Below are positions 46,748-58,505 of a stretch of DNA of 64,000 nt, piece by piece (the stretch's first letter is position 1; the number at the start of each line of letters is the position of its first letter). The position numbers and the translations under genes were made by a program. The notes under the pieces were generated by a model. That model worked only from the letters and a program-made list of their open reading frames with translations, was not told where the DNA came from and searched no databases. Source of the DNA: Panicum virgatum (taxonomy: Eukaryota; Streptophyta; Magnoliopsida; Poales; Poaceae); the NCBI RefSeq assembly GCF_016808335.1, contig NC_053146.1, forward strand, positions 29,365,495 through 29,429,494, read 5' to 3'.

Positions 46748-48123
46748 AGTGATGTCTCGTTATAGATTCGGATATGTGCATATGGAGATATGCGTAGTTT
46801 CAGATCGATTTGTGACCTAGTTTCGTAAACATGCTGCGAAAGTTGTGCAACGACATACTCCTATTGGTCGGTTTTCCGCCATCGGAGTTAAGTGATGCAC
46901 ATAAACCCGGTCGCTGCGGTTGGAAATCAATGTGATTGGTCGAATCAAAATTTAGGGCATGAGCTAGATGCATGAGATGCATAGGGCAGTAGATTGGATC
47001 TACTGCGAATTGCGATTTGTTGCAAAAGTATGTTTTACAGTAAAACAATCATAACGTTTGCATACAAACTCGGATTGAGGCGAATTTTATATCTATTCGT
47101 ATCTGCAGAAAAAATTAGAATTGGTTCAAAACAGTGCGGCTATTTTTGCGAAATTTAGATTTGCGAAATTTGGCCTAGAAGATAGAGTTTTCGGCGATTT
47201 AAGTTCGGACATCGGAATCGCATAACTCTGTTTTGCAGGTTTTGTGATCGGTATGGCCCCTATGTGTATGTGATGCATGTGTGTAATTGTTTCATGACCT
47301 GCGTGTCGTGATTATGATAATTCGGCCGGAGCCATATGAATTGTTGCATTTGATGTAATGGCCTGCGTGCCAACCTGTGATGATCCAAGTCGTGAATGTA
47401 ATTTTATTTACAAGCTATTAGGTGTAATAGCAAGTTCTAGTTCTTAGAGTTTTCATCACATGAAGGATGGTGCACATGTACATGGAGATGGAGATCTACA
47501 TGGTGAACAAGTTCCATGAAGATGGAGATCTACATGGCGAACAAGTTCTTTGGAGATGGAGATCACCATGAGAACAAGGGCCATACTGATTCACAAATAT
47601 GTGCTTGCCATTCTTGACGTTTTACTACTACGTGAGTCATAGTAGAAGTAGAATGATCCCTCACAAATTTTGAGCTATCATGCCCTACCAACTAAACCTT
47701 GCACTATCCCATGTCTTGTATGATTGGTGGTGGGTCTATGAAATTAGGGCGCCACTGGTTTTCCTTGACTAGACAGGCTGTATCGGATACATGCACGCAT
47801 AAAGGATTCGTTAGCTTGACAAGGTCATCTTAACGGTTAAGGACCTTGGGGCATAAAGGTTGGGAGCGTGACATGGAGATGTCACCCAACAACAAGAATC
47901 ATATGAGATATGATTAGCAAGAGTTGCTTACCAATCTACCTCGTCTTCTAGTGGTGATGCAAAAGCTCACTAGTGGACGTGTTAGATGTGGGTCTTGAAT
48001 CACTAAGAATCAACAGAGGGATATTGATTTTAGTGGAAGTAAATTCTATTAAATTGTTTAATGTCGTTTACTCCATCATGAATACTTTTGTCTTAGTATT
48101 TTGCATTTATTTGTTGTAGATCA
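46748..48123 (+). other. Copia untranslated leader
   Basis: About 1.4 kb without coding potential lies between the primer site and gag. An imperfect short repeat, with GGAGATGGAGATCTACATGG and GATGGAGATCTACATGGCG near 47485-47560, is visible. Confidence 0.5.
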
Positions 48124-49011
48124 ATGGCTCAAAACCAACCTTTTGCTTTACATTCCGTACTTGAGAGCAACAAATTGAATGAGACAAACTACGTGGATTG
48201 GATCCACAACCTGAGAATTGTTCTCAGGGCAGCTAACAAGGAAGATGTTCTAGATAACCCACTGCTAGAGGAGCTTGCTGCAGATACCCCTGCTGCTGAG
48301 AGGAATGCGTACAGGAGAGCGGTTGATAAAGACCGTGAAGTGAGCTGTCTCATGCTAGCTTGCATGGAACCTGAGCTGCAGATGCAGTTTGAGAATCACC
48401 ATGCAACGCACGATATGATCGTGGCGCTATGGGACATGTTCCAGACTCAGGTTAGGACTGAAAGGTTCAATGTGTCCAAGGCCTTTGCTGAAACTAAGCT
48501 AGCAGAAGGAGCACCAGTAGGGCCGCATGTAATTAAGATGGTTGGTTACACACAGAGGTTGGAGAAGCTGGGCTTCCCACTTGGCCAAGAGTTGGCCACT
48601 GACTTTATTCTTGCCTCTTTACCTCCGAGCTATGGAAACTTCATCTCGAACTACCACATGCACGGGGCTGAGAAGGGCTTGAATGAGCTGTGCGGCATGC
48701 TCAAAACAGCAGGGAGTGACATCAAGAAAAGCACAAGTGGCGGCCATGTGATGGCTGTCCAGAATAAGCCTACTTTCAAGAAGAAAGGTTCTTCTTGGAA
48801 GAATAAGAAGGGCAAGGCTAAGGTTGTGAACCCCAAGCCAAACCCTACACCCAAGGCTAAACCTGGACCAGCTACAGACAAGGAGTGCTTTCATTGTCAC
48901 CAGCTAGGACAATGGAAGAGGAACTGCAAGATGTACCTAGCCTCGTTGAAAAATCGTTCTTCCACTTCAAGGTACGCTTATTGTTCATATTACAAAAATA
49001 TTTCTCGCTGA
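48124..49011 (+). pseudogene. Copia Gag (UBN2-type) with zinc knuckle
   Basis: Gag is the nucleocapsid and particle protein of the element. ATG 48124 opens a frame starting MAQNQPFALHSVLE, with LNETNYVDWIHNLRIVL typical of copia Gag. A basic Lys/Pro-rich segment follows, then a CCHC-type knuckle CFHCHQLGQWKRNC at about residues 258-271. Its His is replaced by Gln or displaced (CxxCxxxxQxxxxC), so the finger may not bind zinc. Shortly after the knuckle the frame is lost; protease continues in another frame from about 49020. Confidence 0.8.
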
Positions 49012-49019
49012 CTCTTATG

Positions 49020-52000
49020 TTAATTCTTGGGTATTTGATAACGGATCGGTTGCTCATATATGAAATTCGATGCAGGGAATGACAAAGAGTAGAAGCGTTG
49101 AAAAAGGAGAAGTTGACTTCCGCGTCGGCAATAATGCAAGAGTTGCTGCTTTGGCCGTCGGGACGATGCAACTACACCTACCGTCAGGATTTGTCTTGGA
49201 GCTTAATAATTGTTATTTTGTTCTTAGTTTGAGTCGAAACATTATGTCTCCTTCATGTTTGATGAAGGACGGTTATTCTTTTGCGAGTGAAAATAATGGT
49301 TGTGTGATCTCTAAGTATAATATGTTTGTGGCTTTGGCGTCCATTAAGAATGGGCTATTCATTTTAAATCTTGGTGATTCTCCTGTCTGTAATATAAGTG
49401 CCAAAAGGCCTCGGCTAAATGATTTTAATCCTACCTACATGTGGCATTGTCGTCTCGGTCATATAAGTGAGAAACGCATGAAGAAACTCTATGAGGATGG
49501 ACTTCTAAGTTCAATTGATTTTGAATAATACGAGACATGCGAAGCTTGTTTGCTGGGCAAGATGACCAAGACGCCGTTCACAGGTTTTCCAGAGAGAGCA
49601 TCAGATTTGCTGGAACTCATACATACTGATGTGTGTGGACCAATGAGCTCGACTGCTAGAGGAGGATTCCAATACTTCATTACTTTTACTAATGACTTAA
49701 GTAGATATGGCTATGTCTACTTGATGAGGTATAAGTCTGAAACCTTTGAAAAGTTCAAGAAATTTCAGAATGAAGTTGAAAATCAGCGTGGCAAGAAGAT
49801 TAAAGCTTTGCGATCTGATTGTGGGGGCGAATATCTGAGTCACAAATTTAGCGATCATTTGAAGAGTTGCAGAATTGTTCCACAACTTACGCCGCCTGGA
49901 ACGCCTCAAGGGAACGGGGTTTCCGAGCGATGTAATCAAACTCTGTTGGTCATAGTTCGATCAATGATGAGCCAATCAGACTTACCATTATCATTTTGGT
50001 GTTACGCTCTAGAAACAACAGCTTTCACACTGAACAGGGTGCCGTCAAAATCCGTAGACAAGACACCATATGAGATATGGACTGGCAAGACTCCCTGTTT
50101 GTCTTTTCTAAAGATTTGGGGTTGTGAAGCATTTGTCAAACGACTCCAGTCTGACAAGCTTGCACCCAAATCGGATAAGTGCATATTCGTGGGATACCCA
50201 AAGGAGACCTTAGGGTATTACTTCTACAATCGATCTGAGGGCAAAGTATTTGTCGCTCGGAATGAAGTTGTCCTAGAGAAAGAGTTTCTCAAAGGAGAGA
50301 AAAGTGGAAGAATGGTGCAACTCGAAGAAGTTCGAGATGAGCCAATAGGACAAGACTCTACAAGTGACGCTAGTGTAGCTGAACAAGTTGAGATGCCTAT
50401 GGCAATAAAAGCACCTCCGCAACCACGAAGGTCAGCAAGGCTCCGCGCAACGCGGGAATTATTATTATTAGACAATGATGAGCCTGCGACTTATGCAGAG
50501 ACGATGGCAGACCCTGACTCCGAGAGATGGCAAGATGCCATGAAATCTAAAATAGAATCCATGAAGGAAAATCAAGTTTGGAACTTGATAGACCCGCCTG
50601 ATGGTGTGAGAACCATAGAGTGTAAATGGATCTATAAGAAGAAGAAAGATATGGATGGAAATGTTCACATCTATAAAGCTCGACTTGTCGCAAAAGGTTT
50701 TCAACAAGTTCAAGGAGTTGACTACGACGAGACTTTCTCGCCCGTAGCAATGCTTAAATCTGTTCGGATTATTCTAGCTATTGCTGCATATTTCGATTAT
50801 GAAATATGGCAGATGGATGTCAAAACAGCTTTGCTTAATGGAAATCTGACCGAGGACGTGTATATGATGCAGCCCGAGGATTTTGTCTATCCGACCAATG
50901 CTGGAAAGATATGCAAACTTCAAAAATCCATTTATGGATTAAAGCAAACATCTCGGAGTTGGAATATTCATTTTGATGAAGTAGTCAAAGGGTTTGTCTT
51001 CATTAAAAATGAAGAAGAAGCTTGTGCTTACAAGAAGGAAAGTGGGAGCTCTGTTGCATTTCTAATCCTGTATGTAGATGACATACTGCTGATTGGAAAT
51101 AATATTTCTATGCTTGAGTCCGTAAAGACTTCACTGAAAAATAGTTTTTCGATGAAGGATTTAGGAGAAGTAGCATACATACTGGGCATCAAGATCTATA
51201 GAGATAGATCAAAGAGGCTTATAGGATTAAGCCAAGATACTTACATTGACAAAGTGTTGAAGCGGTTCAACATGGAAGAGGCAAAGAAAGGGTTCTTGCC
51301 TATGCCACATGGCATGCATCTTAGCAAGACTCAGTGTCCTACGACAAATGATGAGCGAGAGCGTATGAGCAAAGTTCCATATGCCTCAGCAATTGGATCT
51401 ATCATGTATGCAATGATAAGTACACGCCCAGATGTTTCTTATGCTCTAAGTGTTACGAGCAGGTACCAGTCAAATCCAGGTGAGAGTCACTGGACAGCTG
51501 TGAAAAACATCCTCAAGTACTTGAGAAGAACTAAGGATGTGTTTCTAGTCTATGGAGGTGAGGAGGAGCTCGTTGTAACTGGTTGCACTGATGCTAGCTT
51601 CCAAACCGACAAAGACGATTCAAAGTCTTAGTCCGATTTTGTGTTAAAAGTAAATGGTGGTGCGGTTAGCTAGAAGAGTTCCAAGCAGGAGACGGTGGCC
51701 GATTCTACAACAGAAGCCGAGTACATCGCAGCTTCGGAAACTGCGAAGGAAGGTGTTTGGATAAGGAAGTTCCGTATTGAGCTTGGTGTGTTTCCAAATG
51801 CCTCTAGCCTGCTGGATCTCTACTGTGACAACAGTGGAGCTATTGCACAAGCCAAGGAGCCAAGGAATCACCAGAAGAGCAAACACGTTATGCGGTGATT
51901 TCATCTCATTCGAGAGTTCATCGATCATGGTGAGATAAAGATATGCAAAAGACACACGGACCCGAACATTTCAGATCCATTGACAAAACCCTTTCCACAA

Positions 52001-52041
52001 CCGAAGCATGAGAGACACACAAGAGCAATGGGTATTAGATA
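49020..52041 (+). pseudogene. Copia protease, integrase, reverse transcriptase and RNase H, interrupted
   Basis: The protease loop reads VFDNGSVAH (Asp-Asn-Gly-Ser instead of Asp-Thr-Gly-Ser), followed by a TGA at about 49061. GAG-pre-integrase (MWHCRLGHISEKRM) is at about 49440, then a TAA at 49526. The integrase core is at about 49610-49930 (HTDVCGPM, LRSDCGGEY, GNGVSER). RT is at about 50580-51220, with catalytic YVDDILLIG near 51069-51095. RNase H is at about 51560-51900 (STTEAEYIAASE, LYCDNSGAIAQAK). RNase H is interrupted by TAG at 51629, TAG at 51671 and TGA at 51896. Most of integrase and RT forms a single 693-codon open frame (49550-51631), so decay is moderate. Confidence 0.85.
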
Positions 52042-52059
52042 AATTCTAGATTGATTCTA

Positions 52060-52074
52060 GTGCAAGTGGAAGAC
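52060..52074 (+). other. Copia polypurine tract
   Basis: The stretch GTGCAAGTGGAAGAC directly before TGTTGG is the usual form of plus-strand primer in this group of copia elements. Confidence 0.65.
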
Positions 52075-53413
52075 TGTTGGAAATATGCCCTAGAGGCAAT
52101 CATATTTCCCTGTATTCATGATTAATAAAGTGTTCCTTGAATATCCATGGATGATAACTTGTATTGATTAATACTTATGTGAAGTATTTGTGAAATTCTA
52201 TACTTGTATGAATATTCTAAAATATTCCTAGTCAGAGTTCATGTGAGGACACACATGAATATTAGACTAGCACATGTATTAGTTGATTGATTACGTTTCA
52301 CAAGTCATGGACATGGGGATGCCAAACTAATAATGTGGGTTCATGTGAGACATGAGACAGAACTGACCCAACACGAGATGATGACTTCTCATTACACAAT
52401 ATGTACGTTGTGTCCTAAGACCTGAGATCGTCGTATGTACTCAAGATGTGAACCGACTTACTTAGGAGCCATCAAACGCTGCACCGTAATAGGGTAGTTA
52501 TAAAGGTGGCTTTTGGGTATGTCAAGAAGCATGCTGTGAGACATAGTCGGTCAAGATGAGATTTGCCCCTCTCTACAAGAGAGATATCTCTGGGCCCCTC
52601 GAGTGATTCGGATCAGAAAATGCATGGCCATGTTAGGGTTAAGAGTTAACCAAGGATTCCGAATCACAGGATCGAGAAAGAGTGATCAGCTTCAAGCTAA
52701 ACCGAATATCGTGAGGCAAAGGGAACAACATGTCTAAGATTGTGACGGCTCGACAAATATGAATTACGCGTGCTTAGGAGTTGACACGTCTTGCTAGAGA
52801 CCGCTATCAACTATTGGCCAGTAGGAGTACTGGGCCATGTCTACTCACGCGTGAGCCCATAGGGTCACACACATAAGGGCCAGAAGCCTAATGAGGATGA
52901 GACTGGACTTTGATGCAGTAATGGGCCTAGAGAGGCCCATGGGGTTGGACTTGCGGTGGGGGCTTAGAGAAGCCCACCTGAAGGGGGCGCCCAAGGTGGG
53001 GCCTACTAGGGCCCATCTAGGGGTGCCCACTAGGGCTATAAAAGGAGGGGAGGAGGGGGGGTGCCCCAATCTATGCAGCCCTAGCTGCCCCCTTGTTGGC
53101 GCCCTCCTCCCTCTCTCTATTGCTCTTCCTCCCGCGCATCAAGCCCTAGTTCGTTCTTGCGGATCTAGCAATCCGGAGAGCAAAGCTTCTTCCCGTACGT
53201 GTGGACTTTGTGGAGGTGCTGCCCTTGATGCACAAGGACGAGCCGTTCGTGAGGAGGTTCACGCAACTGCACTACCGGCTTCCATCTGCACTACACCGGC
53301 GCACTACAAAAGTTCCGCAACCGCGCGTCTAGTGGTAATCCCGTGATCTATAACTGCAGTAATCCTGGTTTATGCGGTAGAAAATTTTGTTTTTGCTACC
53401 CCATATTCCTACA
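52075..53413 (+). repeat. 3' LTR of the copia element
   Basis: The 1339-bp LTR runs from TGTTGGAAATATGCC to ATTCCTACA. A TATA box (CTATAAAAGG) is at about 53036-53045. The sequence after 53413 (CTAGCCTCGTGGCGAGTC) resumes the interrupted long LTR. Confidence 0.9.
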
Positions 53414-55374
53414 CTAGCCTCGTGGCGAGTCAGTACAGGTGTACAAGCTCTGCAGAGTTAAAACTATACATAGCTGCGTACACGGTCAAGTACACTTCTT
53501 TATCCGGCTTCACTTTCATAGATTAGTTTCCCTAGAGAGATTTCTACCTCCCCCTAGTCTTTGTTCCTGTCTGTATAGCAGTTGAGGTACGAGAATAGGG
53601 AGTTCTTGTACCAACTGAGTGATTGAGTCAGAGTTTAAAGGAGAGTTTGACCGGGAGTCCAGGATGCCGGAATAGCCCGCGTCGAGGAGTTTGGTTGAAG
53701 TATATGTTTATATACTTGCTTGCTGCTTGCATAGGAAGACCTCAACCTTGTCCTTGGCTATATTCTTTTACTCTGATGCATCCACCAAAAAGCTGCATAC
53801 GGATAGTGACGTGAACCTAACCCGTCCTTGGGGATAGTCTGTTAGATGCAGGATCCGGATAGAGGATTCCACTGAGATGGCGAAGGAAGAAGTAAAGGAA
53901 GGCCCGTGCTACGCTCCGAGCTACCTGTGGAGAGAAGACGAGAAGATTGAGTCAGAAGTTTAGCTACCGCTTCCGTTGTTCTGATTGTTCCTTTTAGCCC
54001 AAGGGGCTTGTACTTAGACATTCGTACTACAATCCTCGAGATTATGTAATAAATAAACCCGTGTAATGACTTTATCGATGAGTATGACTGTGACATGTAA
54101 TTGAAATGAGTTCTGTATGTGATAGCTACTGATCCAGGGACTATCACGACGATACAGGGAGTTGGGTTCTCTTTTCGGAAACCCGGTTCATTTCAGGCTA
54201 TGTTTAGTCTATTTTGGCTTTTACTGTCTACTTTTCTCAGGGAGATGGTTAAGGACCTCAGAAGATAGAGGAGAGCGCCAGGTGCAGATTTCTAGAATAC
54301 TAGCCACATGCCGAGAAATATGGTAATCGGTAAGCTTAAGTACCTGATTGGACCAGCGAGTGGAACGACTGCCACCCTCTTTGTAGAAGTAGGGTTTATA
54401 TTTTTGTCGCGATGTATGGGTACGGAGTGGTCGGACTCTGTAGTCGGGGAGGGTGTCCCGGATCCACAGACTGGAAAGAAAGGGGAAAAGTAGCATGGGC
54501 GGAAGCATTCTCGATCCCCATGCATGTGCATTAGGTTCCCCTGGCCTGGTTGAAATTCGATTCGGAATCATCTGCCTCTCACGGCATGAGACTGCTTAAC
54601 AATTTCGGTCACATAGAGTAACAAGTGGAACATGATGATGATAATATTGCTGGATGTTTAATTGGTTGCTCTACCATGCTTGTGTAGAGTTAGATGCAAA
54701 TTTAGAACGGTTAATCCAACTAGAATATGGCAAAGTTAAAATCTGAAATTAAGGATCCACTCTTAGTGGCGTTTTAGGCAAAACAAACCCCACCGACCAA
54801 AAAGCCTTGCATGTCTAGTTATCGAACTAAGGTATACCCGGTGACGGGTAAGTCTTGCTGAGTATGAGTATACTCAGCCTTGCTTGTGGCACTTCTTTCA
54901 GGTACTAACTTCGAGGATATGATTGCGAGTCTGACTTGGCCATGTACTTTGCCTCCGGGTTGGTGTGTCGAGTGGGATGGCCCTTCGGCTGGTGCTGACC
55001 ACCCTCCCATTGAGTGATGTTCGTACGGGCTTTACCGAGCGTCACATGTTTCGCTAGTTTTCGTTTACTTCTTCTGCTGCAACAATGACACTTGAATAAT
55101 TTGTTTAGTCAGGACTCTGTAGTACTGTACTACTCTGAACATGGTTTGTAACAAATTTACTTTTCTGCTGCAAACTCTGATGATGTATGAAATGATCTGT
55201 GTTGTAATCTCTGGGCTCACCTTCATGAGAGTGTGGTGTGTGCGATTCTGGAAGAGCATGGCTTTAATCGAGGCTTCACTCGAGAAACTACCGGTGCGTG
55301 CCGAATTGTGTCAGAGTTGCCTAGCAATGGAGATCAGACCACCTGGGCTCAGTCTTTTGGGTGGTTCCGCCACA
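53414..55374 (+). mobile_element. Very long Ty3-type LTR, final part
   Basis: This continues the LTR cut by the copia element. CCTCGTGGCGAGTCAGTACAGG and AAGCTCTGCAGAGTTAAAACTA parallel CCTCGTAGTGAGTCG and AACCTCTGCAGAGTGTAAAACTG near 27865-27965 of the solo LTR. From about 54260 it matches the fragment at 1680-2796. It ends GGTGGTTCCGCCACA at 55374, immediately before a primer-site-like motif. Without its insertions the LTR would be about 5.2 kb. Confidence 0.6.
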
Positions 55375-55376
55375 GC

Positions 55377-55388
55377 TGGCATCAGATC
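55377..55388 (+). other. Probable primer-binding site after the long LTR
   Basis: TGGCATCAGATC lies 2 bases after the CA end of the LTR. It differs from the iMet site TGGTATCAGAGC at two positions. It supports the LTR boundary and shows that a piece of the element's internal leader follows. Confidence 0.55.
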
Positions 55389-56770
55389 TCGTAGACAGCC
55401 TACCAGAGACGACAGCCTCTGTTTTTTAAATAACAAATCTAAAATTTGACTTCAAAACTACTAATGTTTTGAAAATGTATAGGATCTCCAAGGACAAGTC
55501 TAGAACGTAAAGCCGTAGGGGATCTTATGGGTATAATCAGGTGGCTTATATTGTATGGCTAACTTCCAGCACATTACATTTTAGTATTTAAATTCTACAA
55601 TTTAAATTCTGCAACTACATCATCGTCGCAGAGGTATGCTTACTCAGTCAGCTGAGGGAGTCTGACCTTCCCGTTGGTGATGCGAGCCAAACGCTGGAGT
55701 TCAAGCAGTGGCCTACTTGAGCTGCTGCCCATATACCAACCTCGGTTGAATATATGGGGAGTAATACTTCGAAATTGGAATTCAATTCCCCGTCTACGAC
55801 GGTACATGATCAATATGTTATTTTGATGACGTATGCTTAACGTTGTCCATACGGCGGTAATTGTATGGATGCCGGTTCTATAGTGATCGGCAATGTATGG
55901 GAACGCTTTCATGAGTGCTGGCACAGAAGGTTAATTTTATATACTGTCAATTTTCTGCAGGTACGCTAACTCGAAACCGAATCCTAGGCTAGATAGCTAT
56001 ATCGAGTAGTTATATAGCGAGAGACGTATTATTTATGCCACCGTAAACTAATTGCATAAGACCAGGACTACTTGGCAATTATTTTCTTTGGTGAGGACGA
56101 TTAGGATCTGCATTCATTCCTAAGTCTTCAGCAAAGAAATGTTTAAGAGAAATCACAATCGAAAAGGTTAAAATCCATCCCTAAGGATCATCTTGCAAAT
56201 CTGTGTAATCTGGAAAATTCTGGTTTCCTCGAATTTTTAAAATATGAAAATCACATCAAATCAAGTTGGGGATGTAAGATGAAATATAAATCCCTAAATT
56301 ACCAAACTGCTGTAAAATCTGAAAATTTTTGAAGTTCTCTACCTTAGAGTTTTTGAATTTATAGTAACCTCCTACAAATCTGTTAACTCGGAGCAGTCTG
56401 TCTAAACCGAATTTTTCGACCACCTTAAGATGTTCATTTGAAAAATCGTTCAGAACGAAAGTTGTAGATAACTTGATGAAGACTTACTGTAAAATTTTGA
56501 ATCAGCTTGGTCAAGTGGTTTGGTAGATATGGTCAATTTACTCACTCTCTGGACAAACTGTTTTCTAGTTTAACATTACTTCACAACCTTGAGCATTTCA
56601 CCTTGTTAGGATCTGAACAGGCTTTAGCGTTGTCTAGATGAAATGTTCCTCAATACCTTAGTTATCTTCTGTAAATTTCTGTGAATTTTCGGAGCAAGAT
56701 ATCCATCAATTTGTTCAATTATTCTAACTGTCCAGAATCAGCTTATTTCCTTTGTTGACTGTCAGCTGAT
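55389..56770. other. Unassigned, possibly internal or LTR-type retrotransposon sequence
   Basis: No protein domain is seen. The stretch 56200-56750 is AT-rich, with phrases such as AGAACGAAAGTTGTAGATAACTTG that are usual in long grass LTRs and similar in style to 63400-63660. Confidence 0.35.
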
Positions 56771-56780
56771 CTGTCGGGCT

Positions 56781-57389
56781 TTGTTGGGGAAAGTGGACGA
56801 GCTGGTGATGATGGATGCGCAGGGGCACGTGCACTCGGCTTTTTTTCACTGGGACGGACTTCCTCGCCGTCTCTGGGAGCTTTTGAGTGCAGCAGGGTAC
56901 ACCCAGCCACCGCTCTGCGAGGGCCACGACTTCGTGGAGAGCGGGGTGCGCCGTTGCAGCGTGACGATGGTGATCCCGCAACACCCGTTCAATGGGTGGG
57001 AGCCGATCGTGACTCAGGTGATCAGCCACCGCTTGTTGGACACTTGGGAGACCACAGCTATGAGGGCGATGATCACTTTATGCTCTCAGCACCCGTTGGA
57101 GGTTCTTCTGTCCGCGTTCGGGTTGTTTCCCGCGCACGACCCGACCGACCCACTGTGGCGCGATAGGATGGCCAACGTGGCAAAGGTTGCGACCCTCGAC
57201 CCAGTAGGAGCATTACGGACGACAGCGGAGTGCTTGAACGCAGCAAGGGCAGCGCGGCACAGCCGAGAAGGCTGCGGTTGGCGATGGGCGATGGGAGAAG
57301 GAGGCAATGCGGCGGCGTCCGGCGAGAGGAAAAACCCTCTTCTGTCAGGGGATGTATTGGGTGAAGTGGGAAGAAAGGCGAAGGGATGA
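56781..57389 (+). pseudogene. Grass-specific uncharacterised protein fragment fused to duplicated promoter DNA
   Basis: The open frame contains HVHSAFFHWDGLPRRLWELL, PPLCEGHDFVESGVRRC and VTMVIPQHPFNGW. I recognise these as the N-terminal domain of a multicopy uncharacterised grass protein, often annotated as hypothetical or transposon-associated. The first ATG is at 56808, inside the domain. Homology to that family appears to end near LRTTAECLNAARAARHS (about 57250). The last 35-40 codons of the frame (57285 onward) are read out of DNA that is duplicated at 60550-60770, upstream of an F-box-like gene. The full-length coiled-coil C-terminus of the family is missing, so this is a truncated copy with a chimeric end. 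Confidence 0.55.
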
Positions 57390-57500
57390 CTAGGCCGTTC
57401 GGCTTCTTAAAGAAACTGGCAACACAGCAGTTGTTCCCATCCAAAGCCACTGACATTTGGGCCTGACAAGCCAGGGCCCACAAACAAGTGAGACGAAGCA
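57283..57500 (+). repeat. Duplicated segment, copy 1 (F-box-like gene upstream relic)
   Basis: It is homologous in the same orientation to about 60565-60780. Shared landmarks are CGGCGTCCGGCGAGAGGAAA, GGGAAGAAAGGCGAAGGG and TTGTTCCCATCCAAAGCCAC. In copy 2 this DNA is the upstream region of the minus-strand F-box-like pseudogene; here no F-box body is attached. Confidence 0.8.
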
Positions 57501-57584
57501 TTGAAGCCGCTACACCGCAACGCGACACGCCGACCAAGAAGCGCGCCTCTTCCCCTGTGTGCGGTTTCGCTTATGGGATACTCA

Positions 57585-58505
57585 TGCGGGTCCCACCTTT
57601 GCAACTTATTCATCAGTTGTTCACTCATAGGTATCATTTTAATTTTGATTCATAATGAAAAGTACAAACATGTATAGATTTCTGATGTCTTCTCCAAATC
57701 TGGTGGTTATTTTTTCTATGTTATTAAAAAAAGTGATTCAAATAATAGAATAAATTGAGTGAACAATGATATAGAATAAAAATATATTTCAAACTTCTTA
57801 TCTAGGAAACACGACCACGAACGCATGTCTGAATGGTTTTTAAATTTAAAAAAAGCAAACAAAGTCTGAAAATCGTGAGATTTGTCGTGATATAATGATA
57901 TCATACGTGAAGATTGTGGTAAAAAATTGGGGACAATTCGCAAAAGTTGACATGTATATTGCTTACAAATCGAAGCATCTCCGAATAAGTTCCAGAGAGT
58001 TGTAAATGATTCGATAAGATTTGGAGTCTTTGGAATTAATATCTTGTATGAATGAGACAAGGATAATCTATGAATGTTAGAGGGATTATGAGTATCTCAT
58101 CCTATGCGCATAAGATCCTTGTAGTGGAAATTGAAGGAGAAGATGAACACTCCAAAGTGTTGGTTCTTTTTAAAAGTGCATCGTAAATGCTACTTGCAGG
58201 GAGGTGTAAGTTATGCTTACAAACAAAAGCACATTGCCAAAATACAAAGTCTTTGGGATTAATATCTTGTATGAATGAGACAAGGATAATCTATTTCTAA
58301 CAAACTAGTAAATGAAACTAGTGTAACACGATGCTATGGTCTCCAAGAGATAGATAATCTTCTCCTAATAATGTAAAAAAACCACCTGATTTGTAGTACA
58401 GATGACAAATCTATACATGTTTGTAGTTTTCATTATGAATCCAAAAAACATGAATGTGAGTGAACAACTGAGTGCCCAACTGATGAACAAGGTGGGACCC
58501 ACTTG
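57585..58505. repeat. Inverted repeat pair (about 110 bp arms)
   Basis: The left arm (about 57590-57700: GGGTCCCACC, CATCAGTTGTTCACTCA, GATTCATAATGAAAA, ACAAACATGTATAGATTT) and the right arm (about 58390-58500) are inverted copies with mismatches, about 0.7 kb apart. A third, direct partial copy (GATTCATAATGAAAACT, TTGTATAGATTTCT) lies at 58788-58820. Confidence 0.7.

Larger units (their letters stand above)
46350..53413 (+). mobile_element. Ty1/copia LTR retrotransposon, 5'-truncated and degenerate
   Basis: The 3' LTR is complete, but only the last 383 bp of the 5' LTR remain. The internal region has an iMet-type primer site, gag and pol in copia order (integrase before RT), and a purine-rich tract before the 3' LTR. 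The LTR start TGTTGGAAATATGCCCTAGAGG is shared with grass Angela/BARE-type copia elements; the exact lineage is uncertain. Pol carries several stops. No target duplication can be tested because the left end is missing. Confidence 0.85.
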
